A stretch of 64,000 nt of DNA from Spirulina major PCC 6313 (GCF_001890765.1 NZ_KV878783.1:3190771-3254770), one strand, 5' to 3'. Positions 36,733 to 46,995 are shown, numbered from the stretch's first letter. The notes: generated from the sequence alone by a model not told the origin. A program made the numbers and translations.

Positions 36733-37008
36733 TTATTCTTCAGACGCTGCGGGTTCCGAAGCTGGCGCAGGCGCTGCTCCGTCCACCGCTTCAATCTTGA
36801 CAATCTTACCGCCTAACCGGTTGATGCGCTGCATCTCATCACTCATGCGACGATAGGGAACGGTCAAAACAACGGTTCCACTACGGCGAATTGCATATTG
36901 TTGGCTACTCGTCGCCGCATTTTGACGGAGCCCCGACACTTCCACCCGGTAGATCCGACTGCCGGAATTTTCAAGGGTGGCTGTTCCTAAAGAGGCTTGG
37001 TTATACAT
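36733..37008 (-). CDS. cpcD: Phycobilisome rod-capping linker CpcD
   Basis: A 91-residue linker with the CpcD domain (SRIYRVEVSGLRQN, IRRSGTVVLTVPYRRMSDEM, RINRLGGKIVKIEAV). It caps the distal end of phycocyanin rods. The tail (GAAPAPASEPAASEE) is Ala/Pro/Glu-rich, a small extension beyond the usual domain. It follows a large hairpin in the cpcC-cpcD spacer. Confidence 0.93.
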   Translation of the reverse strand: MYNQASLGTATLENSGSRIYRVEVSGLRQNAATSSQQYAIRRSGTVVLTVPYRRMSDEMQRINRLGGKIVKIEAVDGAAPAPASEPAASEE

Positions 37009-37054
37009 TTTAAAAACTCCGTTTCAATAGTTATGACTCATCAACTGACATACT

Positions 37055-37090
37055 AGTATTGATGGCAAGCGATCGCTTACCATCAATACT
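37055..37090 (-). promoter_or_regulatory. Hairpin in the cpcC-cpcD spacer
   Basis: AGTATTGATGG at 37055-37065 pairs perfectly with CCATCAATACT at 37080-37090, with the HIP1-containing palindrome AGCGATCGCT in between. There is no U-run, so it is more likely a processing or mRNA-stability element, or a weak attenuator, than a full terminator. Confidence 0.55.
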
Positions 37091-37187
37091 CTGGATCACC
37101 TCAAGAGCGAACGCGACGGGTAAACATCAAAAACATTGAGCCTGTTTGTGGATGGCAATGCCCGGCTGCGATCGCCCTTGTGACTCC

Positions 37188-38042
37188 TTAGGCAGGACGG
37201 ACACTGACGATCTTGCCGCCTGAACGGAGAATTTGTTGGATGCGATCCGACAAATTCTCATAGGGCACCAAGTAAGCCGTATTGCTGCGACGAATCACCG
37301 GGCGCAACTGGCGACCAATCATCTTCGTCGCTTCAACCCGATACATCCGCGCCCCTTGATTGCCCACGCCACCAAAGGATTTTTGGGGAACAGCATAGGA
37401 CGCATTTTCATCCGTAGGATCGGCGATCGTAGCCGATTGACCCACCGCCAGTTGACGAATCAACCGCGCATTGGGGCCGCCCACTTGACCGCGATCGTTA
37501 TTGGCATAGCCACGATACAGATTGAACATGCGCGTAAAGCCCACCGTACGTGACCCTTCTTCAACGGAAAAACCCGTGAAATAGGGAACCACACTGTCGC
37601 CAAACTTCCGAGCATACTCTTCACTTTCAAAGTAAGAGTCAATCTCCGCATCATACCCTTCGTCTTCGCAGAGATTGGTATGATACGCCAATTCCTCTTG
37701 ATCCAAAGGAGCACGTCCTAAGAGATGTTTAAAGTTCAACTCAACAAAACGTTGGTTGTTATTGGCGAGGAAAAACTTTTCTTTATATAAATCGGATTTC
37801 GCCAACGCCCGGACAAAGTCACGCACGCTGATATTTCCCTGCCGCAACAGAGACTCTGCTGAGGTCAGCCGTTGGGCTTTCATCACGTAGTCGTTTCCGA
37901 ACACTTGACGATAAGCCGCACGGAACACCAGTTGAAGATCGTCTTCCGTCCAGTTCGGACGCAATTCAACATAGGTTCCGTCAAAGGCATCGAGACCCAG
38001 CCGTCCGGCCGCAGCCAAATTGGAAGCAACTAATGTAGGCAT
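37188..38042 (-). CDS. cpcC: Phycocyanin-associated rod linker CpcC
   Basis: A 284-residue linker. The N-terminal linker domain at about 20-170 has the family blocks [20 protein letters not shown] and [15 protein letters not shown] CpcD-type domain closes the protein ([35 protein letters not shown]). It joins phycocyanin hexamers in the rod. The ATG at 38042 is chosen over a GTG six bases upstream because GAGGTG overlaps that GTG and gives good spacing to the ATG. Only one such linker gene is present here. Confidence 0.93.
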   Translation of the reverse strand: MPTLVASNLAAAGRLGLDAFDGTYVELRPNWTEDDLQLVFRAAYRQVFGNDYVMKAQRLTSAESLLRQGNISVRDFVRALAKSDLYKEKFFLANNNQRFVELNFKHLLGRAPLDQEELAYHTNLCEDEGYDAEIDSYFESEEYARKFGDSVVPYFTGFSVEEGSRTVGFTRMFNLYRGYANNDRGQVGGPNARLIRQLAVGQSATIADPTDENASYAVPQKSFGGVGNQGARMYRVEATKMIGRQLRPVIRRSNTAYLVPYENLSDRIQQILRSGGKIVSVRPA

Positions 38043-38080
38043 AAACACCTCGTTCTACTACAACAAATGGCTAAAACAAT

Positions 38081-38139
38081 GCCCGGATAAATTGGCAACT
38101 GCTAGCTGTGTGTGCCAACACTCGCCGAATTTTCCGGGC
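38081..38139 (-). promoter_or_regulatory. Strong hairpin in the cpcA-cpcC spacer
   Basis: GCCCGGATAAATTGGCA pairs with TGCCAACACTCGCCGAATTTTCCGGGC in two nested stems (GCCCGGA/TCCGGGC outside, TTGGCA/TGCCAA inside). Such a hairpin after cpcA commonly protects or terminates most cpcBA transcripts, so the linkers are made in smaller amounts. The quantitative effect is inferred from other cyanobacteria. Confidence 0.6.
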
Positions 38140-38158
38140 AGAAGATTGAGATAGAAAA

Positions 38159-38647
38159 CTAGCTCAATGCGTTGATCGCGTAATCGATGTAGGTGTTAGC
38201 TTCATTAGCAGCTTGACCGCTGAGGCCATGGCTAGCTTTGATGAATTTGAGAGCTTCAACATACCAGCTCGGAGAAAGCTCGAAAGAGCGGTTGATTTCA
38301 TCCAAACCTGCAATCAGGTATTCATCCATGGGGCCGGTGCCACCTGCAACGAGGCAGTAGGTGACCATACGGAGGTAGTGGCCGATATCACGAGCGCACT
38401 TGTCTTTACCGCGTTGGTCAGCCGCGTACTGAGCGCCCTGCATTTGAGTGGTGTAGGGGAAGCGTTGGTACACAGCGTTTGCTGCACCATTGATCAAGTC
38501 GGTGGACTTGGCGGTCAAGGCGCGAGCAGCTTCCATGCTAGCAGCGGCACGTTCAAAACGACCGTTGGCGGCTTGGAGTTCGGTGTTGCCCAAGAAACGG
38601 CCTTGGGAATCAGCGGTAGAGATCGCTTCGGTGATAGGGGTTTTCAT
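38159..38647 (-). CDS. cpcA: C-phycocyanin alpha subunit
   Basis: A 162-residue globin-fold biliprotein starting [20 protein letters not shown]. The bilin-binding Cys84 is in [12 protein letters not shown], and the C-terminus is [11 protein letters not shown], as in typical CpcA. Its chromophore is attached by the CpcE/CpcF lyase encoded downstream. It lies 104 bases after cpcB and pairs with it in the phycobilisome rods. Confidence 0.97.
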   Translation of the reverse strand: MKTPITEAISTADSQGRFLGNTELQAANGRFERAAASMEAARALTAKSTDLINGAANAVYQRFPYTTQMQGAQYAADQRGKDKCARDIGHYLRMVTYCLVAGGTGPMDEYLIAGLDEINRSFELSPSWYVEALKFIKASHGLSGQAANEANTYIDYAINALS

Positions 38648-38751
38648 CGGTCTAGGATTCTCCTAAATTCTGAGTGATTGGTTTCTTTTGCTACGGGGAA
38701 CAGTCCCCAAACTGTGAATCTTGTTGCTAGGGCACACAAGACCCAAAAAGC

Positions 38752-39270
38752 TTAAGCTACAGCAGCAGCAGCGCGGTCAAAGTAGCCGGCCACTTCGGAC
38801 ATCAGTTGGCTGCAATCGCCGGGGGTGATGCCGTTGGGGTCGTTAGCAGCGGAAACGGCTGCATCTTTCATTTTGGCAACGCCAGCAGCAACAGAAGCAC
38901 CAGGAACGCCCAGAGCTTGGTAGGTTTCGCGCAGACCGTTCAAGCAACGATCTTCGAGCACGCTTGCATCACCCGCTAAGGTTGCGTAGGTGACATAGCG
39001 CAGGATGATTTCCATGTCGCGGAGGCAAGCAGCCATGCGACGGTTGGTGTAAGCATTCCCACCGGGGCTGATCAATTGAGGTTGCTCGGCAAAGAGAGCG
39101 CGAGCAGCGTTGGTGACAATCGTAGAAGCGTTGCTGGTGATCCGGTTAACGGTATCTAAACGCTTGCTGCCGGCTGCCACAGTAGCGGCCAAGGCATCAA
39201 GCTGCTCGGTGCTCAAGAATTCACCACGAGAATCGGCTTGAGAAACAACCCTTGTGAATGCGTCAAACAT
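38752..39270 (-). CDS. cpcB: C-phycocyanin beta subunit
   Basis: A 172-residue biliprotein starting [20 protein letters not shown]. Bilin Cys84 is in [14 protein letters not shown] and the second bilin Cys is near the C-terminus in [20 protein letters not shown] lies 9 bases before the ATG. It is the first gene of the cpc operon; the cluster continues cpcA, cpcC, cpcD, cpcE, cpcF on the same strand. Confidence 0.97.
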   Translation of the reverse strand: MFDAFTRVVSQADSRGEFLSTEQLDALAATVAAGSKRLDTVNRITSNASTIVTNAARALFAEQPQLISPGGNAYTNRRMAACLRDMEIILRYVTYATLAGDASVLEDRCLNGLRETYQALGVPGASVAAGVAKMKDAAVSAANDPNGITPGDCSQLMSEVAGYFDRAAAAVA

Positions 39271-39803
39271 TGAGTTAATCTCCTAATGTTAATTTGTGTT
39301 TTGATTACGACTAGATTCGTTTTTTGCAAATCTAGTAGTTTCAATACTGGTTGGTTTTAAATGATGACCAAACAGCTAAGTTTTACTCTACTCGCTTGTT
39401 ATCTGTTTTGCCTCTGTTCTCTCAGAAATGTTACAGACTTGTAATGATCGAGTGAGTATAAGTACTTATCACCTTGAAGTCTGAGAATTTCATAACTGTT
39501 TATGAGAAAGGAGGTAATCCCTTGGAGTATCGCAAAAGCTTGCACTTGGCTTACTCTTTAAACCTTCCGGTTATCTTTATACACTGTGAGTGGGGTGAAT
39601 CGCAGTTACGTTTTGTTAAGATTTAAAACCCCTCATTACTTCAGGTTTATGAGAACCCTGTGTCGGTGGGGATGGTAGATTCTTGCACGGATTTTTGAGG
39701 GTGGGGTCTGGCGGAGGAGAATGCTGATTTGAGGCGATGGGTTGGGTGGGTTTTTGGACTGGGTTGATGGGGGCTATGGCAACTAGTTGTGCTTGTTGGC
39801 TCT
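39271..39803 (-). promoter_or_regulatory. cpc operon upstream region
   Basis: A 533-base spacer between cpcB and the aspartoacylase-like gene. Two palindromes stand out: TTACAgactTGTAA at 39431-39444 and ATAAGTACTTAT at 39458-39469, about 160-200 bases before the cpcB start. Both could be operator sites. I could not identify a proper RpaB HLR1 direct repeat or an NtcA GTA-N8-TAC box. A GGAGG-containing segment lies near 39510. No gene is seen. Confidence 0.5.
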
Positions 39804-40847
39804 CTAGTGGGTTGGCTCTGGGGTGGGATGATCCTGCGCAGGGTCTGCGATCGCCTCCCCGATCGCAAGATGCACGATCGCATCGCCTTGGTTCACTAAG
39901 GGTTTTTGGGTGTAGCCGATGACTACGCCTGCGGCGGTGGCCCGCACCAGAGAGGGGTGTTCTCCGAAAACATCGGCAACAATGCCAATCACTTGCCGTT
40001 TGGTGACGTGGCTGCCTAACTGTACCTGAAGGCGGAGCAGTCCACTGCGAGCGGCGCGAATCCATTTAGTTTTGTGGGCTTGCACTACGGGGGCAGCGGA
40101 AGGGTCGAGGTTGGGTGAAAGGGGGCACATCTGTAATGCGGCCATGACCCGCAGAATGCCGGTAACCCCGGTATGAATTGCCTCTTGGTTGAAGCGCATC
40201 GCTTCGCCGGCTTCGTAGAGGAGGACGGGGATGCCGCGTTTGCCGGCGGCTTCGCGGAGGGAGCCGTCGCGGATGTTGGCGTGGATCAGAGCGGGGGGGG
40301 CGAAGGCTTGGGCGATCGCAGCCGTGGCGGGGTCATCGAGGTTGGCACGAATTTGGGGCCAGTTGATCCGGTGGTCTGAGGCGGTGTGGAGGTCGATGCC
40401 GTGGGTGCTGCGGTGGACGACTTCGGTCATGAACAAATGGGCGAGGCGCGAGGCCAGGGAGCCATTGGCAGCACCGGGAAAACTGCGGTTTAAGTCGCGG
40501 CGATCGGGCAGATAGCGGGATTGGTCGATAAAGCCAAAGATATTGACAATCGGGGCGGCGATGATTGTGCCCCGGACGCGCATACAGTCGAGCCGTTGCA
40601 AGACTTGTCGAATAATTTCGACCCCATTCAACTCGTCGCCGTGGAGGGCTGCACTGAGCCAGAGCGTGGGGCCGGGTTCGTGGCCGTGGATGATGGTAAT
40701 GGCTAGGGAAAGCTCGGTTTGGGTGGGGAGGCGAGCAATGGGGATGGCAATGCGGTGCTGGCAATTGGGGCTAAAGGCAAAGGCTGAAGCGTATTCGGGG
40801 TTGGAAAGGGATGGGGTCAAGGCATTGAGGTCGCTGATTGAAGACAA
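39804..40847 (-). CDS. Succinylglutamate desuccinylase/aspartoacylase-family enzyme
   Basis: A 347-residue zinc-dependent deacylase of the M14-like AstE/AspA type. Zinc ligands are in LHGDELNGVE, and a later His in IDLHTASDH; the Arg motif DLNRSFPG is present. A biotin/lipoyl-like C-terminal part (GSHVTKRQVIGIVADVFG, AAGVVIGYTQKPLVNQGDAIVHL) is typical of this AstE-like subgroup. The substrate is unknown; N-acyl amino acids are the family default. It ends where the cpc upstream region begins. Confidence 0.85.
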   Translation of the reverse strand: MSSISDLNALTPSLSNPEYASAFAFSPNCQHRIAIPIARLPTQTELSLAITIIHGHEPGPTLWLSAALHGDELNGVEIIRQVLQRLDCMRVRGTIIAAPIVNIFGFIDQSRYLPDRRDLNRSFPGAANGSLASRLAHLFMTEVVHRSTHGIDLHTASDHRINWPQIRANLDDPATAAIAQAFAPPALIHANIRDGSLREAAGKRGIPVLLYEAGEAMRFNQEAIHTGVTGILRVMAALQMCPLSPNLDPSAAPVVQAHKTKWIRAARSGLLRLQVQLGSHVTKRQVIGIVADVFGEHPSLVRATAAGVVIGYTQKPLVNQGDAIVHLAIGEAIADPAQDHPTPEPTH

Positions 40848-41179
40848 CGCGCCATAAACTCTACGTCTCAGTGTACCGAATCGTTGCGAAGAATCGCTCT
40901 AGTACAGCGTCAATGCTAAGAATCAGGATGCTTGTCGGGTGCTGAAGCGCGAAGCGTAACGCACCGTCCCATTGAGCTTTGGACATTCAATACGATCCGA
41001 ATATCAAGATCACCCCTCTCCGTCAGGGCAGCGAGCTAGAAGCTCGCACTCCAGCGGATTTCAGGCAGCAGCGAGCTAGAAGCTCGCACTACAGGGGATT
41101 TCAGTAGTGTGAGCCTCTGGCTTATGTATACCTGCTCCAGACTCGGAACTTGGCTTCTGTATAAGGAGTAGATTACGCC
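40848..41179. other. Spacer with dispersed repeats
   Basis: No gene is seen. The left part should carry the promoter of the aspartoacylase-like gene. GCGAAGCGTAACGCACC near 40950 belongs to a frequent cyanobacterial spacer motif. The composite repeat at 41028-41122 fills much of the rest. Confidence 0.6.
41028..41122. repeat. Composite dispersed repeat, copy A
   Basis: A 40-base unit occurs twice in tandem from 41031 and 41071: GCGAGCTAGAAGCTCGCACT followed by a CAG-rich linker ending GGATTTCAG. Each unit contains the palindrome GAGCTAGAAGCTC-like core. It is followed by AGTGTGAGCCTCTGGCTTA. The same modules recur in inverted order and orientation at 52055-52111. Confidence 0.7.
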
Positions 41180-42868
41180 TTATGCCAGGGTGAGGGAGCT
41201 GGTCACTTGACCGGCGCGATCGCACTGTACCGTCACAGTCACCTCTGCCCCCGGTGGGCCACAGACAATCCATTCGGCCTTGGCGCGATCGCTCGTTTTA
41301 TCCCCCCAGGAGGAGGGCGCGGCGGGAGTGTGCGATCGTCCGGTTAATTCACCCAATGCCAAGCGGGGCGAGCCTGTCACCAACGTTACCCCCTCCGGAA
41401 TTTGAATATCCGCCCGACAGCCCCGTGTTTTTTGGCGCGTCTTCGCCTGTTCCGTGACGTAGGTGGGCAACCAGCCGGAATTTTCCACCACCACCCGCAC
41501 CCGATAACAGTCATTCCCCAAGGGGGTGACATCGCTGTGATGGAGCGTCAACAGGGGGGAAATCAACAGATGCCACACCAGCCATTGGGGAAACCGTTGG
41601 ATCTCCGCTTGCAGTAGATGGGGCGGCGGATTGCGCCAACTGTAAAAATCATGCCATCCCCCCAGTTCCACCGGGCCAAGTTGGGGATGTTCCACCGGAT
41701 ACCAATCGATATAGCCGTGGCCCTGGAGTTCGCGATCGCTCCACGCCAACAGCTTCAAATCATCCGCCAACGGATGCTCATCAAACCAATCCAGGAAGTG
41801 ATAATTCTCAATCCCCGCCTGCTGCATGGGACTCCAAATCTCCACCGTCCAGGCCAACAACCCCTGCTCCAGATAGGCCCAATCATCAAACGCCCCCGTC
41901 ACCGTCCCCTGGCCCGCCGTCCGAAACTCGTGATACACCGACACCGCCGGATAGCCCGTGATCGCCGTCCCCTGGGCCCCAATCTGCTGATACAGTCGCA
42001 AATCCGCCGGGGCCATCGTCTCATCCGCCTGAAAACTAAACGGCCGCAACAGCACCCCGCTCATCGTATGGAACGAAACCGCCCCCGTTAAATTGCGCTG
42101 CTGGGTGACAAATTCCACCGCCGCCCGCACCTCCGGCTCCGAGGTAGGATAGGGCCCCGCCCCCCGTTGCTCCGGCTCCGGTCGCCAGGCCGCCGGAAAA
42201 TTGCGGTTAAAATCCAAGCCCTGGGGCGGCGAATTTCGGGGAATCAACACACCGTCATAGGGGTCAATTTCCCCCTCCGGTAGCAGCCGATAATATTCGC
42301 CCCCTGTTTCGATCGGGTCACGACGTATCAGCCAGCGGGGATCAGGGGGGTAGGCTTTCCAGGCTCCATTGGGGTCAGGGATGCGCATCGTGAGGATACG
42401 CCCATCGCCATCAATATCGCAGGGGGTAAAGCCGGCCGGCAGGGGATCAGGGTCGGGATAGTAGCGCGTACCGGAGCGGAGATAGCGGGGGGAAGCGGCG
42501 AGGGCGAGTTCTGCGCCGTCGGGATTGAGGCGGGGGCAGATGTAAAAGGCACGGGTGTCTAAACAGCGGGTAATGTCTGGGTCGCGATCGTATTGGGTGA
42601 CGAGGGTATGGATTAGGTACAGGGCAGCGGTGGAGGGGGCGACTTCGGTGGCGTGGATGTTGCCGTCAACCCACAGGCTGGGTTTTTGGGCTGCGTCCCC
42701 GGTGGCTTTGTTGGTGATGGTGATCAGGTCAATCCTTCGGCCCTCGTGGCTTTGACCGATGCTCTGGTGGTGAATGAGGTGGGGGTAGGCGGTGGCGTAG
42801 TCTTGGAGGAGGGCTTGGAGTTCGGCGTAGCGATAGTAACGGTCAAAGGTGGGGTTGGGTGGAGTCAC
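41180..42868 (-). CDS. M14 zinc carboxypeptidase family protein
   Basis: A 562-residue metallocarboxypeptidase. Zinc motif HxxE is in GNIHATEVAPS, the third ligand is the His of SFHTMSGV, substrate Arg is in DFNRNFPAAWRPE and the catalytic Glu in LAWTVEIWSP. No signal peptide is seen, so a cytoplasmic place is likely. The C-terminal 180 residues form an additional, probably beta-rich domain (VENSGWLPTYVTEQAK). The specific substrate cannot be read. Confidence 0.87.
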   Translation of the reverse strand: MTPPNPTFDRYYRYAELQALLQDYATAYPHLIHHQSIGQSHEGRRIDLITITNKATGDAAQKPSLWVDGNIHATEVAPSTAALYLIHTLVTQYDRDPDITRCLDTRAFYICPRLNPDGAELALAASPRYLRSGTRYYPDPDPLPAGFTPCDIDGDGRILTMRIPDPNGAWKAYPPDPRWLIRRDPIETGGEYYRLLPEGEIDPYDGVLIPRNSPPQGLDFNRNFPAAWRPEPEQRGAGPYPTSEPEVRAAVEFVTQQRNLTGAVSFHTMSGVLLRPFSFQADETMAPADLRLYQQIGAQGTAITGYPAVSVYHEFRTAGQGTVTGAFDDWAYLEQGLLAWTVEIWSPMQQAGIENYHFLDWFDEHPLADDLKLLAWSDRELQGHGYIDWYPVEHPQLGPVELGGWHDFYSWRNPPPHLLQAEIQRFPQWLVWHLLISPLLTLHHSDVTPLGNDCYRVRVVVENSGWLPTYVTEQAKTRQKTRGCRADIQIPEGVTLVTGSPRLALGELTGRSHTPAAPSSWGDKTSDRAKAEWIVCGPPGAEVTVTVQCDRAGQVTSSLTLA

Positions 42869-43212
42869 GGTGTCTGAAGGGGATCAACGGGGTGGGTGGA
42901 TGGGGGGAATTCCTCAACAGGAGGGAATAATCTGGACAGGGCGATCGCAATCTCCCCAAAACTTTGGTGTAGCATAGATTGTAAACTCCAAAGTTGCGAA
43001 GGTCTCTGTACCTGTTGCGGTATGGCGTTGATCCCATGGGTTAATCACAGCATTGTTGTGGACGGACTCTACACCTAGTGCCGTCCCCAGGTCTAGCCAT
43101 AGAGCTAGTCATCATTTTCATCAGACCGTAAGTTGTTTTTTCTGCTTTACCGTCTCAAGATCATTTTCTGTCGCGATGAAGTTGTCCGTTGCGCTCTAAG
43201 CCGTCATTCAGC
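42869..43212. other. Divergent spacer, carboxypeptidase / hybrid kinase
   Basis: A 344-base region between divergently transcribed genes. It should hold both promoters, but I see no convincing box, repeat or hairpin and no coding frame. Confidence 0.4.
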
Positions 43213-45381
43213 ATGAAAACTGATGTATTAAATACCCTGACTAATGAAGAACTGCTGCATCGGATTCAACTGCTCCAGCAAGAATTGTTGGATCGGGGTA
43301 TCGATTCAAGCTCTCAGGACGACTGCCTTCCCTCTGTTTCCAGTCTCTATATCTCTGAATTGGAGCAAGAACTTGCTGCCAAAAATCTCCAACTCGCCAG
43401 TTACATGAATCAGGTGGAAACCCTGACGGCGGCGGTGGCAGCGGTGGAAATGCGCCAGTTCACCAGTCAACGGCTGCAAACGATGATGGAGCGGACGGAT
43501 GAGCTGGGCAAGTTGGCGAGAGGGTTCCAGCAGATGATTAGTAATTTGCAATCCCGCGAACAGCAATTGGCGGAGGCCAAAGAACAATTAGAAGCGGTGC
43601 TGAATGCTGTACCGGGAACGATCGCTTGGATTAGTGCCACGGGTCACTATATTGGGGTGAATCGGCATTTGGCGGAGATTGTGAATTTAAGTCCTGAAGA
43701 TTTTGAGGGCCAGGAGTTAGGTTTTCTGAATAGTTCGTCGGATTTCACCCAATTTATCAATGCGTTTTTAGAAAGTCCGGCAACCTCGTTGACGACGGAA
43801 ATGCCGATTCCGGTGCGGGGGGAAAAATGCCATTATCTGCTGGTGGCTCAGAAATATCACAATAATCAGGCGATGGTCTTGGTGGGGATTGATATTACGG
43901 AGAAACAGCAATATTTTGACCATTTAGAACAGCGGGTGGCGGAACGGACGGCGGAATTGGCGATCGCTAAAGACCGGGCAGAGGTGGCGAATCAGGCCAA
44001 AAGTACCTTCATTGCGAATATGAGCCATGAGTTGCGATCGCCCCTGAATGCGATTCTCGGTTTTGCGCAGTTGATGATGCGATCGCCCCACCTTGACCCG
44101 GAACAACGGGAAAATGTCACGATCATCAATCGCAGCGGTGAACACCTCCTCAACCTGATCAACCATGTCCTCGATCTGTCCAAAATCGAAGCGGGGAAAA
44201 CGGCTCTATTGCCCAAAAACTTCGATCTCTACTGCCTCTTAGAAGATGTAGAAGATATGTTCTATCTCCGCGCTGAAGATAAAGGCCTCCGGCTGAGGTG
44301 CGATCGCACCGCCGCCGTCCCCCGCTACATCAGCACCGACGAAGTCAAACTGCGCCAAGTCCTGATCAACCTCCTCAACAACGCGATCAAATTCACCCAC
44401 CAAGGCGAAGTCTTGATCAGCGTCGATGCCGAAACTTACCAGGGCGATCACTATCAGATTACCTTTGCCGTCACCGACACCGGCCCCGGCATCGCCCCCG
44501 AAGAACTCGACCAACTCTTTGAAGCCTTCGGTCAAACCCAAGTCGGGCGCGACTCCCAGGAAGGCACGGGCCTCGGCCTCCCGATCAGCCAAAAATTCGT
44601 CCAACTAATGCAAGGCGAAATCCAAGTTGAAAGTGTCCTCGGCCAGGGTAGCCGCTTCTCCTTCACCATTCCAGTACAAAGCGTCCCCGTCACCCAAGTC
44701 AGTTCACGACCCATCAAGTCCCGCGTCATTGCCCTCGAACCCCACCAGCCCGCCTATCGCATCTTAGTCGTGGATGACAAAACCAGTAATCGCCTCTTGC
44801 TCGTCAAACTCCTTGCCTCCCTGGGGTTTCAAGTTAGAGAAGCGATGAATGGTCAAGAAGCGATCGCCCTGTGGGACGAATGGGAACCCCATCTGATCTG
44901 GATGGATATGCGAATGCCGATTATGGATGGCTACGAAGCCACGAAATACATTAAACGCACCGTCAAAGGCAACGCCACCGCCGTCATTGCCCTCACCGCC
45001 AGCGTCCTCGAAGAAGAAAAAGCCGTCGTCCTCTCCGCTGGCTGTGATGACTTTGTCCGCAAGCCCTTCCTCGAAGACACCATTTTTGACACCATGGCCA
45101 AACATTTAGGGGTGCGATATCGCTATGAAAACTACACCGCCAACACGCCAGCCACCACCAACACCAGTCTTGACCCCACCAAACTCCAAGCCCAACCCTT
45201 ACACTGGCAGCAGCAACTCTACCAAGCTGCAATGGACTGTGACGATGGCCGTTTAAAAGAACTGATCGCTGAACTGCCCAGTCATCATGCTCGCCTCAGC
45301 GATATGCTGCTGACCTTGGTGAATCAATATAGTATGGATGAGATTCTAGAAGCAGTGCATCCCGATGCCAGTATCCCCTAG
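43213..45381 (+). CDS. Hybrid histidine kinase (PAS-HisKA-HATPase-REC)
   Basis: A 722-residue soluble kinase starting [17 protein letters not shown]. Coiled coil at about 5-115 is followed by a PAS domain at about 125-235 ([23 protein letters not shown]), HisKA at about 260-325 with His in [15 protein letters not shown], HATPase at about 375-490 ([34 protein letters not shown]) and a receiver at about 515-630 with Asp near 564 in [15 protein letters not shown]. An upstream TTG is a weaker start. The PAS domain is closely similar to the three repeated PAS domains of the adenylate cyclase at 5673-10400. The REC-GGDEF gene 190 bases downstream may be its partner. Confidence 0.92.
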   Translation: MKTDVLNTLTNEELLHRIQLLQQELLDRGIDSSSQDDCLPSVSSLYISELEQELAAKNLQLASYMNQVETLTAAVAAVEMRQFTSQRLQTMMERTDELGKLARGFQQMISNLQSREQQLAEAKEQLEAVLNAVPGTIAWISATGHYIGVNRHLAEIVNLSPEDFEGQELGFLNSSSDFTQFINAFLESPATSLTTEMPIPVRGEKCHYLLVAQKYHNNQAMVLVGIDITEKQQYFDHLEQRVAERTAELAIAKDRAEVANQAKSTFIANMSHELRSPLNAILGFAQLMMRSPHLDPEQRENVTIINRSGEHLLNLINHVLDLSKIEAGKTALLPKNFDLYCLLEDVEDMFYLRAEDKGLRLRCDRTAAVPRYISTDEVKLRQVLINLLNNAIKFTHQGEVLISVDAETYQGDHYQITFAVTDTGPGIAPEELDQLFEAFGQTQVGRDSQEGTGLGLPISQKFVQLMQGEIQVESVLGQGSRFSFTIPVQSVPVTQVSSRPIKSRVIALEPHQPAYRILVVDDKTSNRLLLVKLLASLGFQVREAMNGQEAIALWDEWEPHLIWMDMRMPIMDGYEATKYIKRTVKGNATAVIALTASVLEEEKAVVLSAGCDDFVRKPFLEDTIFDTMAKHLGVRYRYENYTANTPATTNTSLDPTKLQAQPLHWQQQLYQAAMDCDDGRLKELIAELPSHHARLSDMLLTLVNQYSMDEILEAVHPDASIP

Positions 45382-45570
45382 CCGCTATTGCTGAAGGCTG
45401 GCATTGGGCAAACTCTGTTGGCTTGTCCAAATTTAGCGACGTATAGACTGCCGACAATGGGTTTTTCTGCGGGCGATCGCCTCTCCCAATCCCATGGATG
45501 ATTGAGATTGAAATGATGTGCCCGGATCAACTTCCCCAGTCTTAGCTGAATTCCTATTTCCTTACCCATT

Positions 45571-46995
45571 ATGTTGACTGTCAATAACACCGCTAGCAAT
45601 ATCTTGATCGTGGATGATCTGCCCGAAAATCTTCGGGTGCTCTCCCAAATGTTAGAAAATCAAGGCTATAAAGTTCGCAAAGCCATTAACGGCAAAACCG
45701 CCCTACGGGCCGCCTGTTCTACCCCGCCGGATCTCATTCTTTTAGATATTCAAATGCCAGAAATGAATGGCTATGAAGTCTGTGAGCAATTGAAACAAAA
45801 CAGCATCACCACAGACATTCCAATTATTTTTGTCAGTGCCCTTGATGAAGTATTTGATAAGGTGCGCGCTTTTTCTGTCGGCGGGATTGACTACATCACC
45901 AAACCCTTTCAAATCGAAGAGGTATTAGCCCGGATTGAAACCCAGTTAACCATCCAAAAGCAGCGCCAACAACTACAGTCGGAAATCCAACAACGCCAAG
46001 AAGCGGAAGAGGTACTGTATCAATCCCGGGCCATCTTAGCCAGTGTTCTCAATTCATCGCGGGATGGAATTGCGGCGATGCAGGCGGTGCGAGATAACCT
46101 ATCGGGGGAAATTCGGGATTTTCGGTGCTTGGTGGTGAATCCGGTGATTGCCCAGTTGTTGGGACATCGCAAGGAAGAATTAACTGGAAAAACGGTTTTA
46201 AAACAGTTTCTGACTCGGTTTCAACCGGAGCTATTTTATGAGTTTGTCTCGGTGGTGGAAACGGCAGCCCCGTTGGAGCAGGATTTTCATTATCTGCTGG
46301 ATGATCATGTGCGGTGGTATAACGTCACGGCGGTTAAATTAGGGGATGGATTTTCGGTGACGGTTCGAGATATCACCCAGCAAAAGCAAATGATTCTATC
46401 ACTTCAGGATGAGAATCAAGAATTAGCAGAATTATCAACGATTGATGGCTTAACGCAAGTGGCTAATCGTCGTTATGGGGATATTTATCTGCATCAACAA
46501 TGGCAGCATTTAATTGAACATCAGCGATCGCTCGCTTTAATCCTCTGTGATGTGGATTGTTTTAAACAATACAACGACACCTACGGCCATCAAGCGGGGG
46601 ATGCCTGTTTAATTCAAATTGCCCAGACGATTAAAACGTTCTTGCGACGTTCAGAAGAGCTTGTGGCTCGCTATGGTGGTGAAGAATTTTTAATTATTTT
46701 GCCCAATGCCAATGTGACGTGGGGGATGCAGGTGGCGGAATTAATCCGCACCTCGGTGCTAGAGTTGGCCATTGAACATCAAGCCTCGGTAGTGGAATCG
46801 GTGGTGACGGTCAGTTTAGGGACGGCGGCGATGGTTCCAAGCCCAAGCACGACGATGGAACAACTCATCGCAGCGGCCGATCGCGCCCTTTACGAAGCCA
46901 AGCAATCGGGGCGCAACTGTACGGTGATTGACCAAGCCACCTTAGAGTCCTTCGACCCCTTGCTGCTCAAGCATCAGGATGATGAAACCGAGTGA
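45571..46995 (+). CDS. Response-regulator diguanylate cyclase (REC-PAS-GGDEF)
   Basis: A 474-residue regulator. The receiver (1-125) has Asp pair LIVDDLPEN and phospho-acceptor Asp59 in LILLDIQMPEMNGYE. A PAS-like domain lies at about 150-275. The GGDEF domain (290-460) has an intact catalytic GGEEF near 369, preceded by IDGLTQVANRR. The inhibitory I-site is RSEE rather than RxxD, so product inhibition may be weak. It should make cyclic di-GMP upon phosphorylation, probably by the hybrid kinase upstream. It ends 2 bases before the convergent CCB-type gene. Confidence 0.92.
   Translation: MLTVNNTASNILIVDDLPENLRVLSQMLENQGYKVRKAINGKTALRAACSTPPDLILLDIQMPEMNGYEVCEQLKQNSITTDIPIIFVSALDEVFDKVRAFSVGGIDYITKPFQIEEVLARIETQLTIQKQRQQLQSEIQQRQEAEEVLYQSRAILASVLNSSRDGIAAMQAVRDNLSGEIRDFRCLVVNPVIAQLLGHRKEELTGKTVLKQFLTRFQPELFYEFVSVVETAAPLEQDFHYLLDDHVRWYNVTAVKLGDGFSVTVRDITQQKQMILSLQDENQELAELSTIDGLTQVANRRYGDIYLHQQWQHLIEHQRSLALILCDVDCFKQYNDTYGHQAGDACLIQIAQTIKTFLRRSEELVARYGGEEFLIILPNANVTWGMQVAELIRTSVLELAIEHQASVVESVVTVSLGTAAMVPSPSTTMEQLIAAADRALYEAKQSGRNCTVIDQATLESFDPLLLKHQDDETE

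Noticed and set aside
39616-40065. Minus-strand frame upstream of cpcB, extending into the aspartoacylase-like gene
   Set aside because: It runs in another frame through the 3' end of a well-supported enzyme gene and has Arg/Pro/Gln-rich composition without a motif.
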